From: Gnetum montanum
Taxonomy: Eukaryota; Streptophyta; Gnetopsida; Gnetales; Gnetaceae
Reading direction: 5' to 3'
DNA: 55,072 bases
Assembly (NCBI GenBank): GCA_015680685.1
Contig: MNCI01005245.1
Coordinates: 988,775-1,043,846 of the forward strand
Shown here: positions 1 through 12,800 of the stretch, piece by piece
Position numbering within the stretch: the stretch's first letter is position 1
Layout of the letters: each line of letters begins with the position of its first letter
Made by a program: the position numbers and the translations under genes
The notes under the pieces: generated by a model
Database searches by the model: none
What the model was told of the DNA's origin: nothing
What the model saw: only the letters and a program-made list of their open reading frames with translations

Positions 1-948
1 TCCTGGGAAAAAAATTTAGTTTCTGCCACTCATTATCTATGTTCTGCAAGGCACAAGCATCATGGAATGCCTATAAATGATTTTACAGATCCACGTTGTA
101 TCCCCCCTCAAAGCGTGGGATATTGTTCATGTCTAANTATATTGTTGAGGAACTGGCTGATTTAGGTTATGCGTTTTAGATTGCCGATTGTTCTTTGTAT
201 GATCCCTAGGTGGTGTATTGCTCTTATGAGAAGAAGAGGAAGACATTGTGTCTTATTGGTGTGCTAATTAACCATTATATAATTTTTCTTTTAACTAACC
301 CTAATGGTTCTTTTAAGCTCCCAATGATGTGAATGATCTCCTATGATCTACTTAGCGCACAAACACTTAGTCCCTGGCAACGGTGCCAATGATGAGTGGC
401 AAGGTACCCCTACACTCAACCATACGAATACGAGCGTAACATNGTAGGTTCTGATACCCCACCTCCTCACTATCATTAGGAGGAGGAACATTTATCGATA
501 GAGAACCCGTTATAAGTGGTTCACCATTTCCAATTTCACTTAAGACATGCGGGACCTCTTTGCCCTTCAATAGAGTATGTTGTCTCTCCTGCCTTGAGTC
601 CCTTAAACGTTATGCAGCTGTGGGATGGTAATCCCTTGTGTCAAAATCTGCCGCAACATATTCAGCGTACAGCTGAGTCATGCCGATCTGTGCCAAAGCA
701 CAGAGGAGCATGTTGGGGACTACACGATCTGGAGGTAACACTATGTTACCTTGCAAGTCTCTCTAGCATATCTGTTCATCCTAATGGAGGATAAAAGTAA
801 CATTCGGTATATACTCATCGGGATGAGTATATTCCACCCTATATTGTTGAGGAACTGGCTGATTTAGGTTATGCGTTTTAGATTGCCGATTGTTCTTTGT
901 ATGATCCCTAGGTGGTGTATTGCTCTTATGAGAAGAAGAAGAAGACAT
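1..948 (-). pseudogene. gag remnant of gypsy element D (5' part, runs off window)
   Basis: Read on the minus strand, the frame starts at an ATG at 948 with a serine run (MSSSSSHKS), the same start as gag of element E at 52093. It continues with a PDEYIPNVTF-like segment also seen in E. Positions 1-136 match the part of element G gag near 44360-44490 that lies ahead of the retrotransposon gag core. The frame carries stops and is broken by a duplicated patch (138-442) bounded by single Ns. It would encode the capsid-type protein that packages retroelement RNA. The rest of the element lies left of the window. The gag identity rests on similarity to E and G in this same window. Confidence 0.7.
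138..442. repeat. 305-bp near-identical copy of 840-1144, bounded by single Ns
   Basis: Positions 138-442 repeat 840-1144 base for base, with about four mismatches. The copy covers the gag start, leader, primer-binding site and LTR edge of element D. It sits exactly between single undetermined bases at 137 and 443, in the middle of gag. An assembly patch is more likely than a biological duplication. Confidence 0.85.
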
Positions 949-1072
949 TGTGTCTTATTGGTGTGCTAATTAACCATTATATAATTTTTCTTTTAACTGA
1001 CCCTAATGGTTCTTTTAAGCTCCCAATGATGTGAATGATCTCCTATGTTCTACTTAGCGCACAAACACTTAG

Positions 1073-1091
1073 TCCCTGGCAACGGTGCCAA
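1073..1091 (-). other. primer-binding site of element D (tRNA-Asp type)
   Basis: On the minus strand this reads TTGGCACCGTTGCCAGGGA, directly after the LTR end CTCATCA. It is one or two bases from the plant Athila/Tat primer-binding site that pairs with the 3' end of tRNA-Asp. A copy of it occurs within the 138-442 patch. Confidence 0.8.
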
Positions 1092-1967
1092 TGATGAGTG
1101 GCAAGGTACCCCTACACTCAACCATATGAATACGAGCGTAACATGCGCAATCTGGTTGAACTCTGCAAACTAAGTGCCTACACGCCTCATGGAACACTTA
1201 AGGTTAATTATTCATTGTCTTCCCAGACTTACTTGTATTTTTCACGGTGTATGGTTAAGTAAGTCTGGGGTATATGATTTTTATAGCTTTTTCTATTTTA
1301 TCTCCTATGCTAGTGAGGTGAAGGGTTGAAGAGACTAATTACTAACTTTAACTAACTAACTAAGTCAGAATTAACCTAGCATCAACATCCATTCCCACTT
1401 ATCATTCACACCCTGAACCAATGCAACCATGGTTACCAAACGCTAGTCGTTGCTGGGATCACCACGCGTAACGCACGTGCTCAAAGCAGTCGTACTGAGG
1501 CACTTAACTAGGAGAGAAGGGTTGACAGAGATTTAATTCCTAATAAAGCATGTAAATGATAAATAGTAAATAAAAATAAATAAAAGTCCTAATTAGCCTA
1601 TTCCATGCACTGCAAGGTTTATCCAAGAAGTTCATCTTTATTTCCGTATACAAACTTGTGTTCAGGTACAATGTTTGCTTGAATAAAGATCCGTTCACTT
1701 TGGAGCTCCTACTGTGGGCACATGGAAAATATTCTATCTCTGGAGAGGTAAAACTACCAGAGTTTCCCTAAGGGCTAGATCTAGACCAAAAACAAAGGAA
1801 GAGATGCCTCTTATTTATAAACTTGACGACAAACTGAGATATCGCGTACACGATATCGCGGGGGACGACGCAATATCGAGTACGCGATATCACGAGGGAT
1901 GCGATATCTTGACGGTCACGATATCGTGTACGTGATATCGCGGTCCATGCGATATCGTGTCCCATCA
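1092..1967 (-). repeat. 5' LTR of element D
   Basis: On the minus strand it begins TGATGGGACACG at 1967 and ends ...CTCATCA at 1092, next to the primer-binding site. It shares its R/U5 half with the other LTRs in the window, including the stretch around TTAAGTAAGTCTGGGAAGACAATGA and the run to GGTACC near the end. The U3 part holds the GATATC array listed separately. About 876 bp. Confidence 0.85.
1838..1956 (-). promoter_or_regulatory. U3 array of GATATC palindromes in LTR D
   Basis: Eight GATATC (one AATATC) cores start at 1838, 1852, 1872, 1886, 1903, 1920, 1934 and 1951. The spacings are 14, 20, 14, 17, 17, 14 and 17 bases. Most cores sit in longer palindromes such as CACGATATCGTG. On the minus strand the array lies upstream of a TATA-like TTATAAATAAGAGG segment (about 1807-1820). 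A repeated transcription-factor site is the likely meaning, but the factor is unknown. Confidence 0.75.
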
Positions 1968-2160
1968 TCTATCTTGTATACATCTAATAAACCTTCTTTT
2001 CCCAAGATTCCTTCTTTATAAACTTCAAAATACTAAATTTTTATTATCTAAGCATCATCCATGATTACAAACTCTTCAGACAACCTCTACATCTTCCAGA
2101 CTATCCATTTGACTTAATTTTTTCATCAAAAATTGTTCAAAAATCAAAATTTCTCATTAG

Positions 2161-2249
2161 TGATGTCACATCTACAATGTCGCATGACCTACAATGTCAC
2201 AACTATGATGTTACATCTATGATGTAACACTCAAGAAAATCTATATATA
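2161..2249 (+). promoter_or_regulatory. internal LTR-like promoter of element C
   Basis: Degenerate GATATC-type units (GATGTC, AATGTCGC, GATGTTAC, GATGTAAC) repeat every 14-17 bases from 2161 to 2228. They are followed by TATATATA at 2242-2249 and a G-rich tract at 2421-2430. The same order stands ahead of ORF2 in element B. No transcript evidence is available. Confidence 0.5.
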
Positions 2250-2491
2250 TGCATGGGGAGGTGTAAATTTTTTTTCATTATACCATTTTAAAGTAAGGGA
2301 AATTCATGCAATTTTATTAAGCTCTAATGCTTGAACTTTCCAACACTATAATTTCCTCACCACAACTCCAATTTGTGTGACTCTTGAATCCTATTGATCC
2401 CAAAGTGCTCAAATTAGTTATGGGGGGGTGTATTGCATGAGATAAAGAAAGTTGAAATAGAATTTCCTAACATCAAAAGATAATATTAAGG

Positions 2492-2807
2492 GTAAGTATA
2501 AGAATAAATAAGAATATTTTAATCAACTAACAAAATAAAATCCAATGGACTTAACCAATTCTCTAAACCAACCATTCAATTGTATAATAAATAAGGAAAA
2601 GATAACTGCGAAAGGTCATAACAATCAAAGATATAATAATTGAGGGTTTCTTTTTAAATTTTTCTAACTAGGAAATCATAATAAGAGTCATAAGTAATAA
2701 TGAGGAATAAAAATTGGATCAAACCAAGGATCTAGGAAAGAATAATGAACTATAAAAACCTATTTAAAATCCTTGGATATGCTCAAAAGAATCTTTGATG
2801 ATTGTAG
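2492..2807 (+). other. intron-like segment ahead of ORF2 in element C
   Basis: It begins with a strong plant donor, AAGG|GTAAGTA, and ends ATTGTAG directly at the ORF2 start position. That start codon is ATA here. The corresponding segments in A (35657-35898) and B (19652-19901) keep the same placement. Confidence 0.5.
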
Positions 2808-5800
2808 ATAACTCCCAAAAGACCCACAACAGAGGAACCTTCACAACCAAAAAGTAAGAGACCAAGGGACCAAGGATGAGGGTAAGTAGGAGAACAAACT
2901 CCACAAGTAGAACAAGGAGAGTAGGAGGTCCAATCCTTTAGTATCCATCAACAAACCCTTACTACCGAACACTTGGCCCAAGCTAAAGTAGAGGAACCAC
3001 CAGCATTAGAACAAGTATAGTGCCTCATGCTATTTGTAGAATGCTTTTAGGCAATACAAGAGAAATCTATCATGTCCATAGTCATTATGTAATTAAATTT
3101 TAGACTATTCATGGGGTTTGCACTAGAATATATAGACACACAACTCCAAGCCTCTCTCTTATAGCTAACTTTGTTAAGAAATGTTGAATGATACCTAGGA
3201 GAGATGTACTAGTTTTGGAAAAACAAACAAGATGATGCTACTATAAAGATTGGAGTCCCAATGCCCTATTCTATTGAAGCTATCATCGAGACACTAAACA
3301 TTCCCAATGTCTGAGGCAATGTAGCACAAATATCCACAAGGTTTGACATAGATGCAAAGACGTTATGATTGTAGAAAGCCTATGAAAAAGAGGACAATGA
3401 CTATAGTAAACTAACTATTGAGAAGAAGATTTATTTTAAGATTGAAACCTCTCGTCTGTTCTCAACTAAAAGACTCAACAAGATCTCTATCTATGTAGCT
3501 AGAGGAAGTGCAATCTTAATGGGAAAATTTAATGCCAACATAGCTCATTTGCTCTTCCTAGAGATCCAAAGATTTGAAGAAAAGAAGGTAGGGTAATTAT
3601 TGTCACATTTGACCATTTGATGGAATAGGTGTAAAGAGGGATTTTGTTTATTGTATGGTCTATTTGGAATTTTGGAAAAATTTAAAGAGATACAATCAGT
3701 CTTGAATTTCATTCTTGAGGACACTAAACAAGAAACGAATGTACAATACCCATCTTTAATTAAAATTAAAATCCAAGTTAAAGAGCAAGAATCAAATGAA
3801 ACAAAAATAAAAATTGTTGTTCATATGATTCAAGTTTCTTGTAGCAAATCCATTAGGTGTGTAATTCATAACTAAGAATTGCAAATGTGGATTTAGAATT
3901 TTGAACCCGAACAATATTTTATAATTGAATAAACAAGTTGAATAAAAACCATAAAATCTACAGAATATGGATTAGCCAAATACCAATTATTGAGAAATGA
4001 GCACATAAGTGTGTAAATAATCTAAAAACGAAAACAAACAAGCTACTAGATTCAAGTCAAGATGTGCTAGATTTACCCTTGATATTAGAACTACAAAAAA
4101 TGGTCGTAACGGCAGGCAAGAAGCAAATTTGCAGACCACATTGGCGACAATGGTAGAGATTTAATCCAGTTCATAGTTCATTTCAAGTTCTATAAATTTA
4201 CAGCCAACATCCAACATGTTTCAATGGGATTTCAAGTGAGCTAATTTCGGAGGTGGTGGCTAGCCAGGCCAAAATAACACTAGGCTGCGACACCAAAAAT
4301 CAGAAACCACCATAGCCAGCGTCATGTGCCTAGGCTGTGAACCTATGTCTCTGCCATGGCAGACCAATGCATCTATTTCTGGAGGATGTCAAAAATATTG
4401 CAGGAATTCTCAGAATATTTTGAGTAACCATCGTTAATCGTGTTCTGTTTGAAATTGTAAAGGGCACCTGTGATGCAACAATCATAGATCCTCCCCCGGC
4501 ATAGTCTTCCTCTTCAAAACTAATTTCCTATGCAGCCCCCCCATCACGTGCCACGTTGCCAATAACAAGGAACAATGGTCTCAAAGCACTTGAGCACAAC
4601 ACATTTATTGACTCCTTAGCAAAGTTGGTTACCTTTTAAGAAATATTCCCTTTGTAAAATATCCTAGCACGATTCTTCATATATTAATTTTGAAGGAAAT
4701 CTTGGCTTCAAAATTTTTTATTTCACAGATATTATATACATGCTTTGATTTTAAAAAGAGGGCTTATGATTTAAGGAGAAGAGAGATTTATGGGATATTT
4801 TTTTTAATTATGGGACATTTGGCTATTATCCCTTTTACTTCTATGGAAATTGTGACCTTTTATGATAGTTACAACTAAAACCCCTTGATATTTGTAACTT
4901 CTCATAGTTCTAACTACCAAGTATGACACTTGCCAACTATGGTATGTATTTTTCAAGTTTCTTGTAACATCCTAGGGTATTTATGATTAAATTTCCATAA
5001 ATATTTGTTACTCACCATAATCCCTTATGATGTATGTAACTACGAAAAGCTAATAAAAAAAGGGATGGATAAGTAGACTTTTGGGGGGGTGCTTTGGAGG
5101 AGAAGAATCAAGAAGACATTTTTTGAAAATTTCTTGGAAGATGGCTTGCTAAATATATTATTTTGGCCACTTTTTTTAATCCTATGAGTTCATTCTTTCC
5201 TATTTTTATTTAGGTTGCATAGCTAGTGTTTTAGGTAGTATTATGCTTAGCATTTAAATTTGGGATTTTTGGATCGCTTTTATAGTTCTTTGTTGCCTAA
5301 TAGTAGACTCCTATTAATATTTTCCATAGAAGAGCTCATGTTGGAAAGCCTCAAGAGCAATTTAATAGAAAATTTTATTATTATGCAATGTTTAAGGCTA
5401 CTATTAGAATTGCTGTAAGCCAGTTGAGCAATTCAATAGTCTAGAGGATTTAAAAAAATCTTTGGTATTTTCATAAGATTGAAATAGCTTTTTGATTTTT
5501 AAAGTATATTCCCTTAGTATTTCAATCAAAAATTGTCAAATCTTCAAAAGCTCTGTTGTATGCAATCATTGGCAACTATTATCTAGCCAAAATAGAGACT
5601 CGTACATGGTAATTTAAGTAGCAATTTTTGGTAGTATAGTAGGATTATCTTTAGGAAACTACTGGTTTGAGCCTATAAAGTTTGAACAATTCATAGATAT
5701 TGAATTATGGATAACTTTATTATAAAGTGTTTCCTCATATCAATTTACCTTACTTAAATATTTGAGATTTTTACACAAATCTACTTTCTTTTCTTTCTCT

Positions 5801-8146
5801 TTCCATTGAATCTTGCTCTATTTCTAGTTTTCTTATGGAACTTTCTCTCTTTGGGGAAATTAGGAGTAGATTAGCAAAGTTGTGCTCAAATGGTTTTTGC
5901 AAAATTTTATTTGTTAGAAGTAGGTATTATAGGGACCATATAGACTAAGTGATCAAACAAAATAGGAATCTCCAACAACTCACAGTATTTTACAAAGCTA
6001 GCTGAATCTCTTTCATGGTAACTGGTTACAGTTTTATACATGACTCGGTTATTTCAACATTCAATAGCAAACACATACTCACATTAACTACGAAATCTAT
6101 TTGGAGGTATCTGGGCCTTAGTATTGTCAAAGACCAATAAACACCTAAATCTTGTTCGAGGCACTTGTTGGTGGCCATGTCTCAAACAGTCACCAACAAT
6201 AACTCACATTCTCATTTTCTTACCTAATCAAAAAAGTGTGAAAGCAAGGATCCTGGGCTATACAAATGATGTTCTAAGGAAAGCCTAGAATGCATCCTAC
6301 ATAGACATGTCTAAGCAAGTGTCATCCAACAAGGATTAGCTAGAGAAGCCAATAAGCACTGAGGGAGCAACAGGTTCTACACCTACAAGTAACATTCCAA
6401 CTACTAGATCAAGATAACAAGTAGGACATAGTGGATCAAAACCTACTAGTAATAGGCCTAAACAAAAAGCTCCACTACCACAACAAGACTATGGACCTTC
6501 AATGAGTCACTTGCAATAAATTACAAAAACTATCAGCTAGGGAGCAAGAAAAGGTTCTACTTTTTACAATGTAAGGGACAACTTTATAAGGCCTACCATA
6601 TCCATAAGAATTGCTAGTGGGAAAGTATCTTTATAGGTAGGAAGAGATGATCACTAGGTACAACAAATCTCAAGGAATGCTACATAATTCTAGGTAATGT
6701 TAGAAACTAAAGAAGGAGTCACAGTAGTGATCATGCAACATTAGGATGTAGCAAGAGCAATAAAGGTTATCAATGATCATATTAAAGAATTCTTCAATAT
6801 TCTTATTGTGTGACCAGCCAATATTTCTAGAGCCAGAGTTGTTCAAATGCTAGCCAAAACATCCATGACCCTAGCAAAGCATGAAGATGTCTTTGATTGA
6901 CTACTACAGATGAGCCAAGCTATGTAGAATCTCTTTGATATCCTGAGTGAAATCACTACAGTACAATCTGATCTCATAGCCATAAAAGGAAAGCTGGTTA
7001 AGGTAGAAAAAAGAGTAGAGCATGCAAAGAATGAGCTACAAAGGTTACAAGTTAAATCGATAACGTTCAAAGCAGAGAGAAGAGACCCTGCACAATATGT
7101 ATCCCTAGACCAGCTAGAAGTCTTTAGAACTAATTAGGTTAGATAGTTGATCGCAAGAAACATTCAAGTTGAGATGGAAAAGGAAAAAGTTATGTAGAAC
7201 ACATCAGTGATAGAAGCCTAGACATACACACATGCTAAAGCCATCACTAACTTAGAAGAAGAGAACAAGAAACTTGCTATAGATAACACAAGGTTGACCA
7301 ATATTAAAAAGAAAAAGAATATTCTCGAGGAAAGTATTCATCAATTACAAAAATAATTCATCTAAGTCAACCAATACATGAATAAATTGGCCAAGGAAAA
7401 TTATACCTTATCAATGGAATAAGTCTGCACAATCTACCAGAAGTTAGTAATTGAAATAAGTGCATGGAAAAATAAGCTCAAATAACACTTCAAGAATTAG
7501 GTGGGAATATATAAAAAAATTAATGAAAAAGAAATCTAAGTGACAAAGACTAAGATCAACTCAATCATAGCTCCAACACCAAATTAGCATATCATTCTAG
7601 ACAATCTTATCCATGTTCACCAAGCTAAAGTGAAAAATAAAGACCTATCGATCAAAGATCTAACAAAGTACATGGAGTTAGAAAACCTTCAGTATGCTAA
7701 CTTGGAAATGTTAACAACAAGAAGACCTAGAAATGAGCTTGGGCAATAGGTAGTGGCAATCTACGCAATGTATGAAAAGAAGTTTATAGATCAAAAGGAT
7801 GTCCAATAGAAACTACATGTAGTAAACTTGGAGTTAGAAATTGTTAAGAATAGAAAGATGTAGCAAACCTAGCACACCAAATGATAAATTACCGAGAACT
7901 AAGAAAGGTGGATAGAAATTTTGAAGAGAAGAGAAGGTAGTTTGTGACTTGGTACATGAAATCTAACAAGATGAAAGCTCATGGGATGTACCAATACCAT
8001 TCAAAATCACCAAATTTGCATGGGCGGTACATGATCCCTAGTCACAAGAAGAAAAGTTTGAAACGCTTCTAAATCAACATCAATTCCAGAAGCCTAATGA
8101 TAAGGAGACGAAGCCGATGGAGGAGCCTCCACCACTTGAAACATAA
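2808..8146 (+). pseudogene. ORF2 remnant of element C, interrupted
   Basis: This is the counterpart of B ORF2 (19902-22697). It has the same opening (xxPKRPTTE...), the same middle block ending in a SIYVARGSAILMGKFNAN-like motif near 3500-3540, and the same ending EEPPPLET-stop at 8144-8146. A 2.6-kb insertion splits it between about 3600 and 6200. Many amber stops interrupt it. The latter half (about 6950-7950) is rich in Lys/Glu/Leu/Gln and reads as a long coiled coil. By analogy the family resembles the plant 'putative transposon protein' domain found with retroelement gag. No function is established. Confidence 0.6.
3600..6200. mobile_element. 2.6-kb insertion of unknown type within ORF2 of C
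   Basis: Aligning C with B by eye, homology stops near 3595-3605 (after AAGGTAGGGTAA) and resumes near 6200 (CTCACATTCTCATTTTCTTACC). A short TCACA-like motif occurs at both edges and may be a target duplication. I find no LTR pair, no protein domain and no terminal repeat I trust. Positions 4090-4560 are less AT-rich than the rest. Confidence 0.45.
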
Positions 8147-8349
8147 AGGCCACATCGAGCTATTTTGTTTTGTCTTATTATTGTCAACTATGTCAATTTT
8201 GTAAAAACACCACTTGAACCACAATGTAGCATTCAGAGTTATGTATATAGTTAGTCATATCAAGCTTGATTCTACCTTCCAATTTTTTCAGGAACTCTAT
8301 CCTCTTTTTCTTTTAACTCAAGGACGAGTTTCCAATTAATCATGGGGTA

Positions 8350-9832
8350 TGATAAATCCAATTTTTCACAAACATGATATCATATCTACAATATCGCATC
8401 TACAATATTGTAGCTATGATATCATAACCCATCCTACACCATCATTGATGCAATATCTTAAGCACTGTGTAGCCCTATAAATACTAACACTTGGTCCTAC
8501 CAGCAAAAATAATTTCTTCAAACCCTTAGCAAAACTCTTGTAGTTTGTTTCTGTAGTTAGTGTAGACTAAATGCCTGCAGTGTGGTGTTAAGTAGTTGTA
8601 CATCATCTTTATTCAAATGGATTGTAGTTGGGCATGATTCATGTCTAGCAATAAATATCATGATTACTTTTCATCATTATATCATCAACTTATTTCTTTT
8701 ACTGCAGTTAGCTAATTTCTTATTTAGTTTAATTTTTATGTTTACTTTAGCTTAGTTCTTTACATTTCCAAAGCACTTTATGTTTCATTTCATTAGTAAG
8801 ATGGAATGAGTGCAATTGGTTTCAAGTGTTAAGTGTACTCCTTTGGTAAACCAGTAGTGATTTCACTTAATTTGCTCAATAGGGAACTCACTTGGTAATC
8901 CTAGTAATGCTTACATGAGACCAAGACCTAATTGAAAAGCTAAGATTAGATGCTTATCACCGTAGGATAGAATAGATCTACATTCCTATCATTAATTAGA
9001 CTTGGATTTTAATTTCACTTTTATGATGTTTACAACTAGGAGTAAATTGAGCCTAAAAACATCAAAATATCATATGCCTCATTGAGAGTTAACCATACAC
9101 TTGAACTTCACTAACTCAAATTGGGAAGACAATGATCACAAACCTAATATCAACTCTAGTATACTTACATTGTCCATCCACAAATTATAATCTAGTTGCA
9201 CATGTAACATCCCATTCCCAGTGTCATAGAAAATGTCAAATATATGTTATATTAGACATTATGTGTAAGAAGATAATATACCAAAGTTCAAATATATGTA
9301 ACATTAGAGATTATGCATAATGAAAATAACAAGGGAAATGTAGAAGAAAAGAGAAAAGAATGCTTTATTGATGTGGAATAGTATATCTAGAACATGCCTT
9401 GAGAGTGTTCCTTCAAGTTTTCTTCCTTTAGCATCTATCCCTTAAAGGCAATTTAGCATTGCCACCATGATTAGGTCTATCATCAACCAAAAGAAATGGC
9501 TAGTCCTCTTCTTGTCCTGCTTCACCCAGTTACCATTACTCGCCTTCACCAGCTCCACAACTCCATGCTTGCATGACCTCTAAGCCTAGGTATAAATGCC
9601 TTAGGTCAAACCTACAAAGGTCACCTCAAGAGACACATCTTCTATTACAATGCATCCTTTTGGGTCTCAATTACAACATGCCCTTTTGAGCCTTGTTACA
9701 AAAACCATAACACTTGTTATGAAGAGGCATCATCTTTGTTATGCAGCAATACCATTTGGGAATAGGAACATTACAGCATGCCTACACTCATGACTTATAT
9801 GGTGGAGTTTTGGGATACTCTACCACTCATCA
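8350..9832 (+). repeat. 3' LTR of element C, interrupted by a solo LTR
   Basis: The purine tract ATCATGGGGTA (8339-8349) precedes TGATAAATCC. The GATATC-type U3 and CTATAAATA TATA box follow (about 8380-8490). Homology to the other LTRs runs to about 9202, breaks for the insertion at 9203-9775, then resumes with GCATGCCTACACTCATG and ends CCACTCATCA at 9832. Without the insertion the LTR is about 910 bp. Confidence 0.75.
9203..9775. mobile_element. solo LTR of a different family inside LTR C
   Basis: It starts TGTAACATCCCATTCCCAG and ends TTTGGGAATAGGAACATTACA, so its ends form an imperfect inverted repeat with TG...CA termini. The flanks are GCACA on the left and GCATG on the right, a plausible decayed 5-bp target duplication. 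The host LTR reads through cleanly on both sides. About 573 bp, with no internal region. Confidence 0.65.
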
Positions 9833-12800
9833 AATAAGATAGATTAAACTTCTAAACATTATGCTTGGCTTTGTGTAAATTTGTTCTATTCTCTTGAAAA
9901 TTACATCAACACTACTCCTCTTAAGAAAAGAACCTTAGATTCACATTAGGTATCTTATTATTACCATATAATTTTGCAATGAGTAAGGCTCTTATGTCAT
10001 GCTAGTAACATCTCAAAGAATGATATTAAACTATGAAGTATTAGATTTAAGTATAATAGTTCAAATTTCTACTTTGTTATGCATTAACCATGACTTAAGG
10101 AATTTTTTACACTTTAGATTATTATGCACACTATATTGGAGCATGAGCCCCATTAATATATGCTAGTTTAGCTACATTTTCCCAAGCCTAACAATAATTT
10201 TTAGTTTATTTAACTTACCTATAGTAGAACTGTATACAATGCATTTTTTATGTTGCAAACAAAGAAAAGAAAAGTAAAAAAGGGAAAAAAAATCGAATGC
10301 TATAGCAAAAAATAATCATTAGAGTATCACATCATAGCAACTTAAACTTAAAAATTTCAACTAAATTAAAATTTTTCTATTAAACTAATACTTGGTAATT
10401 CATCCCCATGATATAAATTTCCTATTTAGTTTCACGTAAAGGATGCTTCAAGGGATAATTACAACTTTTGAAATTTTTAGAACAAACTAAGGAGAGGATG
10501 GAGCCAAGGCTTCAATTAAAAAAAGAATCATCACCCATACCGACAGTGCTCATCTCACTAAGTGGAATCTTGGAAGGGTTAGTAGATGAGTAATAGCCTA
10601 ACCTCTTTGAGTGGTTGTGCACAAGCTTGAACCCAAATCTTTGCCTTGAGAAATGAGCACATTAACATTGGTCCAAATGATAGTCCCTAGATTATTATAA
10701 AAGTTAGTATAAATTAGTTTATTAATTCATTACAAATATTATCAACTTAATGGTTTCACCTAGATTGAATAAAGTATTTCTCAAATGTACTCTCAACCTG
10801 ATAAAATATCCCAAGTTACCATGATGTATATATCAACCCAAATGAATTTTTAAGCCTTCTTGCTAAATATTAGAATTAATATAGATTGAGTATTATCTCA
10901 AAATATCTTAGGTCTAAATTATTTCATCTTTAATAATGTGCCTCAAGTATAACTCTTACATCTTCATTTTTCCTTTGCAATAACATCATTCTACAACATA
11001 CTAATACCTAGCTACCTAAGCACTTCATAAAGTTTCTACTAAAAGAACTTACATGTTAAGAGGACTTTGACTAAAATATTGAACTTGATAACCAACAAAA
11101 AGGATTAGTCTCATAGTAACTTGCAAACATATACAAACTAGGTCCTAGTAACATAGCAAGTAATGTGCAGTACTACTCTCCTAGTAAGTTTGTAGCCAAC
11201 ACAGATTAGAAGAAGTTGCAATACCTTATTTCCACAAGTATATGAATTGGAAATATAGGTTTCTAAAGGTAAAAATAGCCTTTATATCCAAATCTCAAAC
11301 CTAAAAAAATTGTGCTATAATGTTAACAATTTCTACAACTACCATAACACTGTATCTGCATCCTGTACTACATGTACAATATAGTAGTAATCCTAAGTTC
11401 TATGTGCATAGAGTTAAAAGTTTCACTTAATTATTTTCACCTTATTAGCTAGGTTTCAAATGATACAAATTATTCTTAAGTTTTTAAGATGTGAACACTA
11501 ATAGAACACATGATTATTAACCAAAACAATGTTAAGAGTTGAACTAGCATTGTCTTTAAGCATTACAAGTTGCCTCACAACTTTAGTTTTAGGTCAAGAT
11601 GTTTATGTAAGTATCACAAGGTAGTTAAATTATCATGTAACAAACATGCTAAATTGTAATAAAAGTAGAAGTTAAAATTTCCACATAGGTACAATGCAAT
11701 AGATGAAATTTAGTTATGCATTATCATAGCATTAAAGAAAAGGACTAAACATGACAAAAAGGTGAAGAAAACAAGCCCAAAAACATGTCAATATCAAATT
11801 ATAGGAAATCTCAATATACACAATTAAAAAACTAGAAACAAAAATGTAAAGCAAAGACAAAAACAAAGTATGAACAAAATGCACCAAAAACATTAATGTC
11901 AAAACATAATCAAACATGCTTCATCTACCTCACCAAGCTTGATGACAATTTCAAAATATTGACCAAGCTTTTCACTAAGATTTTTGCCAACATGCCCAAC
12001 AACAAGGATTTGGCAACAAAGGATTATAAGAAGATCCACATTCAAGTTTAACTTTATGCAAGGATAAGGTTCTATCAACATAACTGTAAGGTTTCTACCT
12101 GATTAAGCCTTCATAGAGATTCTTCATAAAGGATGAGAGAAGAAAAGACTGAGACCAAATTTTAGTAAATTGGAATAAAAAGAGTACAAGGGCTATATCT
12201 TTATAAGCTATAATAAGATCTAGGATTTTACATGGCCTCCACAATTAGGCTAAATTACATGTAATTCCAAGATTCAAATAAAACCAAGTTCCATAAATAA
12301 AAGATATCCAATGGTGGAGACTAAATCCAAAAAGAAGAGTTAATTAATAGATAATAAATGGGATCTCCATTGCTCAATAAAATAGACATCACATGGAAAG
12401 AATATACCCAATGAAGTTAAAGTATCATATTCTGCTACATCATGAAATGCATCTATTTTTAGTTTATGATTTACATGGCTCACTAACATATAATAAAAAT
12501 TTCAATAAATATTATCTCTGAACCCTTATCTATCTAATACTTCTATTATTTTCAAGAGATATTAAGATTAGCAAATAATATAGCTTATATGGTTCCTTAA
12601 AGGATGCACTCTTTTAAAAGAGGTCTCATAGGTTCATCCCCATGGTTGAACATAAATCATGATAACCCTTCAAATTGATTTTAGAAAAATCACCGATGGA
12701 CATCAAGTTGTCATTTGGATGATGTTGGTTATTTAGAGAAGAGCATGTCTCCTTTATAGGTATGGGATTATGTAGGAGAATAAGTCTCCTAGACCTTACA

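Larger units (their letters stand above)
1968..9832 (+). mobile_element. element C: 3' part of a pol-less gypsy element (cut by D on the left)
   Basis: In order this holds an internal promoter region, an intron-like segment, an ORF2 remnant broken by a 2.6-kb insertion, a purine tract and a 3' LTR broken by a solo LTR. The order and sequence parallel B from about 19090 to 23736. The gag half and 5' LTR would lie left of element D, which appears to have inserted here. No protease, RT or integrase motif is visible in it. Confidence 0.75.

Noticed and set aside
1838-1956. CRISPR-like short repeats
   Set aside because: The units are 6-12-base palindromes with 14-20-base steps inside an LTR, in a plant-type genome. 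No cas gene and no spacer structure.
11732-12081. Two adjoining minus-strand frames of about 60 codons
   Set aside because: No motif, AT-driven composition and no homologue elsewhere in the window.
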